From: Bostrychus sinensis
Taxonomy: Eukaryota > Chordata > Actinopteri > Gobiiformes > Eleotridae
NCBI GenBank assembly: GCA_020698575.1
Contig: CM036248.1
Location: 11,747,729 to 11,811,728, forward strand
Length of the DNA: 64,000 nucleotides
Direction: 5' to 3'
Shown here: piece by piece, positions 11,366 through 21,956 of the stretch
How positions within the stretch are numbered: position 1 is the first letter of the stretch
How the letters are laid out: every line of letters begins with the position of its first letter
Position numbers and translations under genes: made by a program
The notes under the pieces: model-generated
The model's input: only the letters and a program-made list of their open reading frames with translations
Told to the model about the DNA's origin: nothing
Database searches by the model: none

Positions 11366-12369
11366 AACAAATGGCCCTTTACATGATAAACTTTTACACA
11401 CTGTATGGATTTTACAACTACTTATCTCTCTTTTGCTCTTTTATCACAAGTTTTTATCTTCAACACAGAAAAACACGCTGTGAGGCAGAGCTTCTCCTTA
11501 CTCTGCAGGTTTTTTAGATGACACTGACACGTGCAATAGATTCAAAGTGAAACCACATTGACGTGTATGTTATTGGCACCTTCCTCTCACTAACAGGCAG
11601 CGCTAGACAGGTTTCCAGTGGCCTGTTGTCAAGGAAAGTACATTTTTTTTGTAAATTTTGCTTATTACAGTGGAGGTGCAGCCTTCCCTTCCCCTGGGTT
11701 GAACTTGTCTTTGTCTTTCGATGCTGATTATTTTGGAGAGGAGATGAACATATGACAGGTAATGTGACCATTTTGACGTGTGTTTTGCACTTCGAGTTGG
11801 ATTTGTTTTGCACAGGCTATGCCATGCTCTTGTGAATATTCCTGACAACTTTCAAGGTTGTTTTGTGCTATATAAATGTATGAATGCATTCATGTTACAG
11901 GCAGTGTTGTCGTTTACCTCTCGCACTTCCCTTATCATGTCAGCGCAGAGATAACTAACTGTGATGCATGTATTAAAATGGCTGTAGCTTTATGACCACT
12001 TTGAAAAACTGTTTGACCTGGACCTTTAAAGAGAGTCCTTTATACTTTATACTTTTAAAATTGAACGACTCTGAGTAAACAACTCTAGCAGATTATTAAA
12101 ATCAGATTGTCCACCTTAAGAACAAAGTTTTTATATTGTGTGTAATGGGGAGTCTAAAATGTGAGTTCCACTTAATGTACACAAAGTATGCTTAATTTAT
12201 ACTGTAGTGACAATAAATCCAGATGGTGCTCGATCATCCATAACCATATCAACGCAAGTACTGTATGCTCATTATATTAAACAGCTTGAATATTTGTAGT
12301 CAAACTGTTCAAGAATATCCTTTACACTTTGTGATGAAATCTGTAATATTAAATAAAACAACACAGTGG
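11366..12369. other. Intergenic, no gene seen
   Basis: Complex sequence with overlapping minus-strand open frames at about 11514-11848, none resembling a known protein or showing splice or start context. No repeat family identified. Confidence 0.45.
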
Positions 12370-12680
12370 ACCATTATTTAACCAGGTTAAAACTTATTGA
12401 GATTAAACAATCTCTTTTACAAGCACGACCTTGCCAAGAAGCAGCAGCACAACACGGCTCAAACACAAACACAACAAGGCAATTTTACAATAACAGTCTA
12501 TTAACAAAGATTTAGAAGAGAGACCAGCTCTTGAATACACAGCTGAATCCAGTCCCAAAAGGGAAGAGAATTAAAAAGTCTTCTTCCCCAGCTCAGTCCT
12601 GGCTCTGGGCACTGTCAGGAGGAACTGGCCCTGAGAACAAAGGCTGTAGCTCGAGGTTAATTTGTGTGAAGAAGACACTT
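12370..12680. repeat. Dispersed repeat fragment, probably LINE-derived
   Basis: Contains ATTTAACCAGGTTAAAAC, ATTGAGATTAAACAATCTC and CCTTGCCAAGAAGCAGCAG, wording I recall from a common fish LINE-associated repeat. A second partial copy lies at about 39640-39700. Family assignment is from memory only. Confidence 0.4.
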
Positions 12681-12791
12681 GTGGTCCAAATATACAGTGT
12701 TTCTTAATGTTCAGTGTAATGTGAAATGGCATCTCCAGTTAATGCTAATAAGATGCATGAAGTTTGACCGATGTTCAGTATATAGTATATA

Positions 12792-13877
12792 CAGCTGAAA
12801 CCATGTTTACATAAACTGTATAAAATGACACATAACCTTTTTTTTCTCGCTGTCTGACATTAAATCAGGCTAAACTTCTCACATTTTAGGTCAGTTAGAA
12901 TTTTAGATGATGATATAATGCTCTGAAAGCTTCTGATTGGCTAATTGACAGCTGCTAAGTTAACTGCATGCACATCTGTGGATGTATTATAAGGCACTCC
13001 TCAAACAAGCTGCTTCTTTGTGTGACAACATGGGAAAATCAAAACAAATCAGCCAAGATATCAGGAAGAGAACTGTGGATCTGCATAAGTCTGGTTAATC
13101 CTTGGGAACTATTTACAGAATAAACAACATGGGAATGGGAGCTATCATACTCCTCAGGAAGGACACCAGTTCTGTGTAACAGAGATGGACAAGCTTTGGT
13201 GTGAAATGTCCAGATCAACCCCAGAACAAAAGCCAAAAATCTTGTGAAAATGCTGGCTGAAGCTGGTCAAAAAATGTCATTATCCAGAGTAAAACGAGTA
13301 CTGTACATGAACTGAGCGGTCACTCAGCGAGGAAAAAATCCTCACCCCAAAAGAAACATAAAAAAGCAGATTACAGTTTGCAAATCTTCACAGGGACAAA
13401 GGCCCAAATGTTTGGAGACATGCTCTGTGGTCTGATGAAACTAAAACTGAACAGTTTGGCCATAATGACTACTGTTATATTTGGAGGGAAAAGGGAGAAG
13501 CTTGTAAGCCTGGCACCATCATCCCAAAAATGAAGTATGGGGCAGCAGCATCATGTGGGAGTGTTTTACTGCAGGTGGGACTGGTGCACTTCACAAAATA
13601 GATGGCATCATGAAGAACATTATTTAGAAATGTTGTAGCAACATCTTAAGACATCTGCCAGGAAGTTAAAGCTTGGGCTTGGGCAAATGGATAATGACCT
13701 TAAGCACACACCCAAATTAGTTACTAAGTGGCTTGAGGACAACAAAATCACTGTTTTGGAGCGGCCACCACAAAGCTCTGATCTCAACTAAATAGAAAAT
13801 GTGTGGGCAGGGTTAGGCTCTTACTGACCTAGAACAGGTTTTTTGTCTTTTTATACAGCAACCTTTGTTTTCAACTG
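12792..13877 (+). mobile_element. Degenerate Tc1/mariner element (Sleeping Beauty-like group)
   Basis: Bounded by TA dinucleotides at 12790-12791 and 13878-13879, with termini CAGCTGAAA and its near-inverse TTTTCAACTG. The left end continues with ACATTAAATCAGG and AGGTCAGTTAG, wording seen in salmonid-type Tc1 ends. A transposase relic begins with ATG at 13030; recognisable stretches are SKQISQDIRKRTVDLHKSG, then after stops and frameshifts VKRVLY, the W-R-x-K-G-E region and GGTGALHKIDGIM. Many stops and frame breaks make it inactive, and at 1,086 bases it is shorter than the usual 1.6 kb. Confidence 0.87.
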
Positions 13878-14027
13878 TAGTTTCAGCCTTTCTGAAACTA
13901 CTGATACCAAATATTTATATGTGATATGAATTATACAAAAGAAATCTATGCATGTTACAAAATACATGCATAAAGCAAACCCCGTATCTTGCTTTTTAAC
14001 ATCAAGCAAACCTTATCTTTTTGTATT

Positions 14028-14145
14028 ACCACTACTACTGCTGCTGCTGTGGCAAATTTTTACTGCTACTACTACTATCACCACTGTTATTACTGCTACT
14101 ACTATAATTACTACTGCAGTGTTACTTCTACTACTAATACTAGAA
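14028..14145. repeat. ACT-type trinucleotide array
   Basis: Imperfect CTACTACTGCTGC triplets of about 120 bases, followed by CTTAATTTAGTTAAAAA. Overlapping open frames are repeat artefacts. Confidence 0.7.
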
Positions 14146-14699
14146 CTTTAACACCAATGTCAAAAATACTTAATTTAGTTAAAAAATGGTGATTCAGCCT
14201 AAATCCAACCTCATCTTGTAGCATCAGTCTTTATCAGATTTCTTAAATGCTTCTATTTTATATTTAAATTATTTTGACTGTGGTTGTCGCTCTGCCACTT
14301 TATCCCTGTGCTCAAGCGTGATCTGTATCTTGCATGACCTTCCTCAAATGTAGCTCTTAGGACATGCAACCCAGTGGCTTGCCAAAAAATGAATTGCTTC
14401 ATATTTCACAGTAACACTGCATCGTGTTAAGAGTCATAATCTGGAGTAACCCTGGTGTCTCTGTTCCTCCTCGGGGTGAGCAGAGGAAGGGTGTGGTTTG
14501 GTCGCACGGGCAGAAGGACACAGATGCCACGCTGATAAAGTCCAAACTTCCTGCTACAGCTTTTGTAAAACCCTGACATCCCACCTGCTATTGTGTTATT
14601 TTTGGCAGAACTTGTGTAACAATTAAATTTGGTTTATAAGGCACACAAGAGCTATCAATCATGACTTCTGCTTATTTGTCTGATCATATCTTTTCTAAA

Positions 14700-14770
14700 A
14701 ACAAGGACAAAAGTGGTGACTACTACTCACCATAACAAGGTTGTGAGTTTGGTTCCCAAGGCCAAAGTCT
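14700..14770 (+). repeat. Possible tRNA-SINE fragment
   Basis: GTGAGTTTGGTTCCC resembles box B, with a weak box A-like word upstream. Only the head is seen. Confidence 0.3.
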
Positions 14771-14789
14771 TCGGCAGTTACAAAGTAAT

Positions 14790-15075
14790 AATAATACTTT
14801 AATACTTTAATATAATAAAATACAGCAAATCAATGCATACAATGCATGAGTAAACAAAAAGGAATTTAAAAGTGCTGAGATATTTAATTTGTCGAAGCTC
14901 GAGGGAAAGAGAATTTCACGGAGAGGGAGCCGGACAGAAAAAGCCCAGTCCCCTCTGGTGGTAAGTTTGGTTCTGGGCCACCAGCAGGGCTTCCTCACTA
15001 GACCTGAGTACTTGGTTTGGGACATAAGGTGTTAAAATATCGATCACATCTTCATGAGTAGACGAAACCAGGAAG
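14790..15075 (-). mobile_element. LINE reverse-transcriptase C-terminal remnant
   Basis: Minus-strand frames at about 14807-15075 contain LLVAQNQTYHQRGLGFF in one frame and TKLTTRGDWAFSV plus SSFDKLNISALLNSFLF in another. This recalls the RAFSVAAPxLWN ... FKSRLKTYLF signature after the RT domain of L2/RTE-type LINEs. It is frameshifted and 5'-truncated. Confidence 0.5.
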
Positions 15076-15109
15076 TGCTCCTGTGTGTTTCTAAAGCCCA
15101 TACACCTTC

Positions 15110-15345
15110 ATTGGACTGGATTTTGATAATTTCAGTTCTTAAATTTCCATCAAAGCAGTCTGCTCATTTATCTCTCTGTTAGCGTTATGTTGCTAATAAC
15201 CCTGCTAAATACTCATTTTATACCCTGTCCATTTCCCACTGTTGCCAGCAAGCATTCTTTGCAAAATGCAATTAACAGCTCCCCCAAAGATATTTTCTAT
15301 AATCATATATGTGAAATACTAATGCAATAATACAAGACCATTAAA
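15110..15345. repeat. Fragment of a dispersed MITE family (GTTATGTTGCTAATA type)
   Basis: Shares GTTAGCGTTATGTTGCTAATA, GTTGCCAGCA and the AACAGCTCCCCCAAA...TTTTC region with copies at about 32490-33240, 57030-57200 and 60385-60800. No coding capacity. Confidence 0.55.
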
Positions 15346-15488
15346 AAACACTTTTCTCAAAATTAAACATAATAAAAATGTATATAACTCAATAATATAG
15401 TCTTAACTAAAATGCAACTATTGCTTTATAGTGTATGTTATTCTAGTGTTACAAAAAAGTGTTACCAAATTTTTTTTTTCCTTTTTTC

Positions 15489-15490
15489 AG
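15489..15490 (+). promoter_or_regulatory. p2ry10: Candidate 5' UTR splice acceptor of p2ry10
   Basis: A long T-rich tract ends in CAG here, 107 bases upstream of the p2ry10 start codon. This suggests a non-coding first exon farther left, as is common for these receptors. Not confirmed. Confidence 0.4.
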
Positions 15491-15597
15491 TTTTTTATAC
15501 CATACGTTGATGTCTGTTACAGGTCTCTCACAGAGGAAAATGAAAAGTGGATTACATGTTTATTCTATGGAAACAATGATGTATACCTAATAAAAAG

Positions 15598-15776
15598 ATG
15601 GTCCTGAACACATCCGGGTCATGGGTGGGGAACTCCTCCCTCCGTTGCCACGACAACAACATGAGCAGGTGGGATGAGCAGATGGAGAAGATGTACACGT
15701 ACTTCTACCTGCTGCTGTTCTTCCCTGGGCTGTTCCTCAACACCATCGCCCTCTGGGTCCTCTGCAGATACATCAG
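15598..15776 (+). CDS. p2ry10: p2ry10 coding exon 1
   Basis: Encodes the glycosylated N-terminus and TM1. It ends with AG of a split Ser codon (phase 2) before the donor GTACCAGG at 15777. Confidence 0.9.
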
Positions 15777-17114
15777 GTACCAGGCTGATATTTGTTAGAT
15801 TTCACTGACACCACAGAGAAACAGCACCAGTCAGAGATGACATAAAAAGGCATAAAACAGTGGTGAGGTGCAGACGGCTGGCATAAGCAATGGGATAAGT
15901 GTCTGTGTAGGTTCTCAGTCATCCAAAGGGTTAGACAAGAAGGTCATCTGGACAAGGTTTCGTCACTTCATCCAAAGGACTTAGACATTTCTGCTGTTGC
16001 ATAGCTGCATTCACAGCTTGACATTCACTTTTTTTCTCACTAGCAACCGTGGCTAATCTTTGTCAAAACTTACTAGCCAATTATTGTTTTTACTAGCCAC
16101 AATTTATTTAGAGGAGCTTTTGTGTAAATTTTATAGTATAAAATGAGCATAAAGTAATGTAAAATTTAGTTTCATGCTTGCACAGAGACACAGGTTTACC
16201 TATTAGCAAAAAAAGTGTATCTTTTAAAACATGTAATATGTTTTTATTGTGATGAATTACTATATAATAAATGGTGCTCACTCAAGTAGAGCAACATAAA
16301 TTCAGTCCTAACTTCTGCAGTTAAGATATAGGCCTAAGTATGTATAAAATTCAACTGGCCAAAGTGGCTAGAGGGCGTATTTGTGTCACTAGACAACATG
16401 AAAATCTACTTGCATTTGGATAATTGGCAAGAGTTAATGTCAAGCCCTGGTTGCATTGTAGCATGGAGACAAAGACAGCAATTGAGTGGGAGCCTTGCAA
16501 TAGTCTTTAAAATGTAGGCTTGAAATGCATTAGTCTAAAAGTCATATGTGCTATACTTACAAAATAAGATGAGCATGTTGTGGTTACATATTCTCCACCT
16601 CCATTTGGTATCAAAGTGTAAAGTGCATGACCTTTATGGTGTGTTCACACTTGTCGTGTTTGGTTCGCTTCAGTCGAACCCTGGTGCGCTTCCTGGGAAA
16701 GTCCGGTTCGTTTGAGCAGCTGTGAACCCACAGCCAGACTCGGGTGAGCACCAAACAGGTGAACTCTGGTCCTCCTGAAATCAGAGGTCTGTTAGAGATG
16801 GGATTTATGGATCTTTAACGAGAGCCGAATATTTGAGATCCATTTATTTCATCAAAGAGCCGTTCAAAAGACTGGCTCATTTTATAATTACGTAAGTTTA
16901 AGAAGCCAGTGAGTTCATTCAGAAAATAAACACTGGGATGAGTGATGCAGTATAATTTTAATCAGAATAAAACATGTCGTATACCTCTGCATAGAGTCAG
17001 ACCACCATTTAGGATTTATCATATGTCCAAAATGTGCAAATGTGTGACATTTACATATGTCCATACAAAAAAAAAAAAAAAAAAAAAACTAAGCAGGCAA
17101 CAATAAACTTTCGT

Positions 17115-17198
<84 letters not shown>

Positions 17199-20100
17199 TT
17201 TACACCAAGAGACTTCTGACTAATGTGTGTCTGAGCATGTGCCCTGTGCTCCTCTCCTCTCTCTCCTCGTCTCTTTCCGTATGACACTCTCTTAAGCTTG
17301 TATTCTACGTTTTCTTGTGAGGGCCACTATGACTCGGCTCTTATCGTTCACGGGGAAGAGCGAAAGATTCGGATCGTTCATGAACGCCACATCTCTAGTC
17401 TCGGTGCGGTACGCTTTGAGCCCTGGTGCGCTCCGGGTGCGCTCCTGGTGCGCTCCGGGTGCGCTCCGGGTGTGGTCCTGGTGAAGTATGAATGTAACGC
17501 GGACCAAACTACGAACTAACGTCATGGAGAGGTATACACCACTGCTTACCAAGGGCATAGAAACAGAAGCGCATCTAACCTTACTAAAATACATACTGTG
17601 AATAAAATGTATTTAAAAGGTTGCTAACATTAGCAAACAAAAACAAAAACACTGCTGAAACAACACAGATTTCATATTACTCACACAGTCCACAGCTGTG
17701 TTCAGTTGATATCGCTGATCTAAATATAAAACTTAATACTAATTAAAGTGCGCCGTATATTATTGGGAAATATGGAGCTGAAGAGGCGGACTTTTCACCA
17801 ATAGATGAGCAGGGTATCTTCTGCCCAAGCTTCTCTCAGTACATACTGACTTGCTGCCCCCTACAGGTCAGGTTTGTTACTGCTCCCTCAGTCAGTTCAG
17901 TTCATTGGACAGAGCTCAATGTGAACTCAAACCAGACCAATGACATCATCAACACAGGTGCGGACTTTTGCCCCAAAGCGCACCGAGTCCTAATGGATTT
18001 TAAATTTACATTATAAAGATGCTTATTTAGTCTAATTTCACTGGGTATCTTCAGCAGAGACAGCGGTGGAATGTAACGAAGTAAAAATACTTAGTTACTT
18101 TACTTAAGTACACTTTCCATGTATCTGTACTTTACTTAAGTAAATTTTACTAGGAGTACTTTTACTTTTATTTCACTACATTTTAGAGCAAGTATCTGTA
18201 CTTTCTTACTCACTTTACATTTCTGAGTTGGTTTGAAGTACAAAGTATTTTGAGTTTTACTTTAAAATCATGTGTTTTTGTCATGGCCTCATTGTAGACA
18301 CACAGTACTTAAATATAAAAGATGCAGTAAAGTAGTACTGCTATAGAAACATCAGAATAATAAAGACAGAAGAGCTCAACGACAGATTCAGTCTCTTCTA
18401 CTGCAGCACTTTTTTACTTGCAAGTATATTTAAAAGTAAGTACTTTTATCCTTTATCTATTGATTTACTTAAGGAAATTGAGTACTTCTTTCTCCACTGA
18501 GCAGAGAAACCCAGGAGACACCAGTCAGAGAAGACACTGAAAGGCATAAAACAAGGGCCACCATGTCTTTGTTTTAGGCTGCCCATGTTACGTTTCAACT
18601 AACTTATGGGGGGTTTCAGATTTTAGATGAAAAAAAAAATGGTCGCTAACAGTTTTAAATTAGAGACCATTTAGATATTATTGTCTGTCATCTGCAAAAA
18701 AGGTTTATATCTAATTAATGAGGATGACGTAAATGATTATTGTTTATCTAGAGTGCACATTTGAGCCAAAAAGGAAGAAATAAGAAATACACATCAAAAA
18801 GACAAAAAACTAACACACTAAACAAGTCATTACATAATATTAATGAAGAATTGTGGGCTTGATTTTAAAGTTTAGGTGGGTGCTGGTGCAGTCTACCCAC
18901 GGTTAGTTTTGTGTTCTAGTTTTTAGGTTGCTGAGTTTATTTCAGTACTTTCTATCCCTGTGTCTCTGTGTCGTCCCACAGTAAGAAAACCAAAGCTGTG
19001 ATCTTCATGATAAACCTAGCGTTTGCAGACCTGGCCCACATCCTGTCTCTGCCTCTGAGGATCTACTATTACTTTACTCACCACTGGCCTTTTGGGCGCG
19101 GAGTCTGCCTGTTCTGCTTCTACCTGAAATACCTCAACATGTACGCCGCCATCATGTTTCTGGTAAGAGTGGAAAGATTTACTTAAGAGTTGACTAGTAG
19201 GCGGAAATTGCCTACGCCTTACCAGCTCTAATGATTTTAAATACCATACAGATTAGTGTCAATAAATTCAGCTAAAAGTCGTAATAAGCCAGCGTACCAA
19301 TCCCAAACCCCGATAAAAGGAGCAGATTGAAGCAGGAAGTGTGTCCAACATAAAACCTATGCCAAATTATTATGCAAATACTGCACAAAACAGGAGGTCA
19401 GTGGTTTGCTTTGGCAACAAATTAATGTAAACATGGTCCTGCAACAAGCATGGTGTCTGTAGAGCATGATGTTTAAAGTTTTTAGCATTTGACTGGATAC
19501 CAGTGGGCTACTGAGGGCACAGACTGATCAAAACAAGGACATCTTTATACATACTGTAAAAAAAAAAATGCTGTGAAAACTCAAAAACTCAAGGCAACAG
19601 GATCCCTCAAGATTTTTGAGTTTTGGGGCCAACTCAAAATTTCAAGTTTTCAACAACTCATATTTTTTGTTCACTTAATTTGATGTTCATATGTCTAAAA
19701 AACGTCCAATTTTAAATTTTACTGACTAACTCATCATTATTTTTTAACTCATCTTACAACCAACTTACTATCGATAGTTCAGAAATAGTATTATTCTTTT
19801 GTTAAATTTACTATATTTAGTTTTTATTATTATCAATAATAATACTTTTTGGTTTGTATAGATTGTAAGTTGGCTGTTAGATGAGTTTAAAAAAATTATA
19901 GAGAGTAAAACTTAAAATTTTAAGTTTTAGAATGACCATCAAATTAGGTAAACAAAAAAAACCAAACAAAAAAAAAGTTGTTAAAAACTTGAGATTTTTT
20001 TAGGCCCCAAAACTCAAAAATCTTGAGGGATCCTGTTGCCTTGAGTTTTTGAGTTTTTGTATCATTTCTTTTGCACAGTGCAGGGGTGCGCAAACTTTTT

Positions 20101-21956
20101 TCACTGTGGGCCACATACCAAAAAATACGAAGAGAAGGGCCACTCACTGTACGTGACATATTTTGCCTCACCATAAAAACGTCCCATTCAGCTGTTACCA
20201 TTCTTTCAGGGGTCTCCTCTGCGAATCACTAACACTGGCACTAGGGCTTTCCTTCCGATGCTGTTCCACAACCACACATTTATTCAGGCTTGGGACCGGC
20301 ACATAGTATGGCTGAAGTTTTTTGGCCACCAACTACTATTTTACATTTTTTTCTTCCTTGATGTTAAGTCCATGTTACACAAATATAAAACTTTTTACCC
20401 ATGCTACTTGTCTTAGTATTTTATTGATATTTCTTGTGACATAAAACAATGTTACTGAAAAATGCATAGCTCCCCCTCATTAAGACGGATGCTATACTGA
20501 ACAACCTGGACCATCCCCTGCATTTGGCTTTTAAACCACAGTTGATGGGTACCTGAGATCACTGAGGAGACGCGCCGCCAGACTGACTGTCTTAAGACTG
20601 TAATCAGTCTATGGCAGATAAAGTATTAACTTTAAAATCTGTTAATCTGTAGAAAAGCTGAATAGCAATAGAAGTAGAAATGGCCATCCAATAAGCATGA
20701 GGTTGGCAGTTGAGTCTCTACCTATCAATCCTTTTCCTCTGTGTGTGAAGGGCCCTAGTCTTCGAAGCTTAAATACAAATGCCATGCCATGTCATCTAAT
20801 TACTGAAGCCTGCAACCAAAAACCAACAAAACATTATTTAGACAATGCTCTGTGGCTATAAATTTGCAACATAGTCATCGTGACGCTTCAGGTTTCAGTT
20901 TGACTTCCCCGCTGTAAACCATCCGCCTGTTTGCGTGCAGTTATTTGCATATTGATTTTGCATAGTTTTTTTTTTTTTTTTGGGCTTGATGTCCTTCCTG
21001 AACCTGACACAACCCTCTTCATTTATTGAGCTTGGGCCTGGCTTAACTTGTAACTTATTATCCTTCTCTTGCAGGTGTGCATCAGTGTACAGCGGTGCAT
21101 GTTTCTGCTCAAACCGTTCTCGGCTCGGCGATGGCGGCGGCGCTACGATCTCCTCATCAGTTTTGTCGTATGGGTCGTGGTCGGTCTGGGCTGCTCTCCT
21201 TTCATTTTGATGCGCAGCTCCTCTTCCCCCAGTTCTCTGAACAGTAACTTGCAGCCCACAGTCTCCAGCATGACCTACTTAAAGGACACGGCTTTGCCCC
21301 TAACCTACACTGAATTATACCTGACATCAAAAACAGTACCAGTGAACCAGACCAAAGGTTGTTTTAAGGATCTGCCAATGCGACATGTCTCCCTCTCTGT
21401 TGCAGTCATGATCATAACTATGGGTGAACTTTTCGGCTTCCTGATACCTTTAGTCTGCATTAGTTACAGTTCTTTCCGAATCGCTCGTTCCCTCACCCTA
21501 AAACAAAACGAAGACCACCAAAGCTCAAATCGAAGCCGGGCGTACTCTTTCACCTCCAACGGCCAGCCTGAAAATAAATATAACCAGACCAAAGACGAGA
21601 AACGCCGTGCTTTGAGGATGGTGTTAAGCTGCTCTGGTCTCTTTTTGTTTTGCTTCGGCCCATACCATATCAACTTCCTCCTCTATTTAATGGTGTCCCA
21701 GGACATAATGACAGACTGCGGGACTCGGGTGGCAGTGAAGCAGTTCCACCCGGTGTCTTTGTGCATAGCCAGCCTAAGTTGCTGCCTAAATCCTCTGCTC
21801 TATTACTTCCTCACGGCCGAGTTTAGGATGCACTTTACCCAGCGGACCACCTCCTTCTCGGGCTCGCTCCTCTCCTCGCCCATCAGCTCGCCCAAGAACA
21901 GGCCGGGCGCCTACAATCCCGAACGCATGGATAGTACTTTAACAAACTTGGAGTAG
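15598..21956 (+). CDS. p2ry10: P2Y receptor family member 10 (lysophosphatidylserine receptor), three coding exons
   Basis: Coding exons 15598-15776, 18982-19162 and 21075-21956 join to a 413-residue class A GPCR; all introns are GT-AG. The mammalian protein is a lysophosphatidylserine receptor of lymphocytes, plasma membrane. The N-terminus has sequons N4-T-S, N12-S-S and N21-M-S; TM1 ends ALWVLCRYIS; TM2 is VIFMINLAFADLAHILSLPL; TM3 ends in S-V-Q-R-C instead of DRY, as in human P2RY10 (recalled SLQRC); TM6 has FCFGPYHINF; TM7 has NPLLY (359-363). It is about 70 residues longer than the human 339, mostly in extracellular loop 2 (Ser-rich, before GCFKDLPMRH), the third intracellular loop and the tail. 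ADLAHILSLPLRIYYY and FYLKYLNMYA point to P2RY10 over GPR174. Start chosen because the frame is open only shortly upstream and the N-terminal length fits the family. Confidence 0.93.
17118..17196. repeat. (CA)n microsatellite, about 39 units
   Basis: Uninterrupted CA repeat of 79 bases in p2ry10 intron 1, likely to be length-polymorphic. Preceded by an A-run at 17067-17087. Confidence 0.97.
17421..17482. repeat. GC-rich minisatellite, unit about 12 bp
   Basis: About five imperfect copies of GGTGCGCTCCGG. It is GC-rich against an AT-rich background and lies within the repeat at 16637-17990. Confidence 0.7.
18061..18499. mobile_element. Complete hAT-like MITE with perfect 8-bp duplication
   Basis: Begins CAGCGGTGGAATGTAACG and ends TACTTCTTTCTCCACTG, an imperfect terminal inverted pair, with AAGTACTTTTAC-type words inside. 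It is flanked by identical octamers AGCAGAGA at 18053-18060 and 18500-18507. It has no transposase and is 439 bases long. Confidence 0.85.
18982..19162 (+). CDS. p2ry10: p2ry10 coding exon 2
   Basis: Acceptor CCCACAG at 18975-18981. The first base completes the split Ser codon; the exon encodes loop 1, TM2, extracellular loop 1 and most of TM3 (ends MYAAIMFL) and stops in phase 0 before donor GTAAGA at 19163. Confidence 0.92.
19552..20080. repeat. Imperfect palindrome of about 530 bp (fold-back element)
   Basis: Left arm words CTCAAAAACTCAAGGCAACA, GGATCCCTCAAGATTTTTGA and GTTTTGGGGCC recur as exact reverse complements at about 19995-20060. Inner pairs also match: AACTCATCTTACAACCAACT with its partner near 19866-19890, and the AATTTGATGTTCAT region with GACCATCAAATTAGG. 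The centre is near 19820. No coding capacity; a MITE-type DNA element. Confidence 0.8.
20081..20240. repeat. hAT-like repeat end
   Basis: Opens with CAGGGGTGCGCAAACTTTTT and GTGGGCCACATACC, wording typical of hAT-family (Charlie-like) termini. The other end was not located. Confidence 0.4.
21075..21956 (+). CDS. p2ry10: p2ry10 coding exon 3
   Basis: Acceptor TTGCAG at 21069-21074, phase 0. Encodes the SVQRC motif, intracellular loop 2, TM4, an enlarged Ser/Thr-rich loop 2 with the disulphide Cys in GCFKDL, TM5-TM7 and the tail ending TLTNLE; stop at 21954-21956. Confidence 0.93.
   Translation: MCISVQRCMFLLKPFSARRWRRRYDLLISFVVWVVVGLGCSPFILMRSSSSPSSLNSNLQPTVSSMTYLKDTALPLTYTELYLTSKTVPVNQTKGCFKDLPMRHVSLSVAVMIITMGELFGFLIPLVCISYSSFRIARSLTLKQNEDHQSSNRSRAYSFTSNGQPENKYNQTKDEKRRALRMVLSCSGLFLFCFGPYHINFLLYLMVSQDIMTDCGTRVAVKQFHPVSLCIASLSCCLNPLLYYFLTAEFRMHFTQRTTSFSGSLLSSPISSPKNRPGAYNPERMDSTLTNLE

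Larger units (their letters stand above)
16637..17990. repeat. Dispersed DNA repeat (GTGTTCACAC type) containing a nested element
   Basis: Starts near GGTGTGTTCACACTTG with TTTGGTTCGCTTCAGTCG and GAACCCTGGTGCGCTTCCTG; similar GGTGCGCTCC words and GCGGACCAAACTACGAAC follow at 17400-17520. A block at about 16793-17400 appears inserted: it starts TAGAGATGGGATTTATGGAT and ends GTTCATGAACGCCAC with ATCTCTA, an imperfect inverted pair. Edges are approximate. Confidence 0.4.
15777..18981 (+). other. p2ry10: p2ry10 intron 1
   Basis: A 3,205-base GT-AG intron that interrupts intracellular loop 1. It holds a DNA-repeat complex at about 16637-17990 with a long AC microsatellite, and a complete hAT-like MITE at 18061-18499. 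The segment 15777-16630 shows nothing recognised. Confidence 0.85.
19163..21074 (+). other. p2ry10: p2ry10 intron 2
   Basis: A 1,912-base GT-AG intron at the TM3/loop 2 junction. It contains a large imperfect palindrome (19552-20080) followed directly by a hAT-like end (20081 on). The segment from about 20240 to 21060 shows nothing recognised beyond AT-rich DNA and a T-run near 20966. Confidence 0.85.

Noticed and set aside
11066..11483. Open frames of 111-113 codons on both strands
   Set aside because: They are translations of an ACT trinucleotide array (Leu/Thr-rich one way, Ser/Val-rich the other), without start context or splice sites.
13030..13830. Possible intact Tc1 transposase gene
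   Set aside because: Several stop codons and frameshifts occur within the recognisable transposase, beginning about 23 codons after the ATG.
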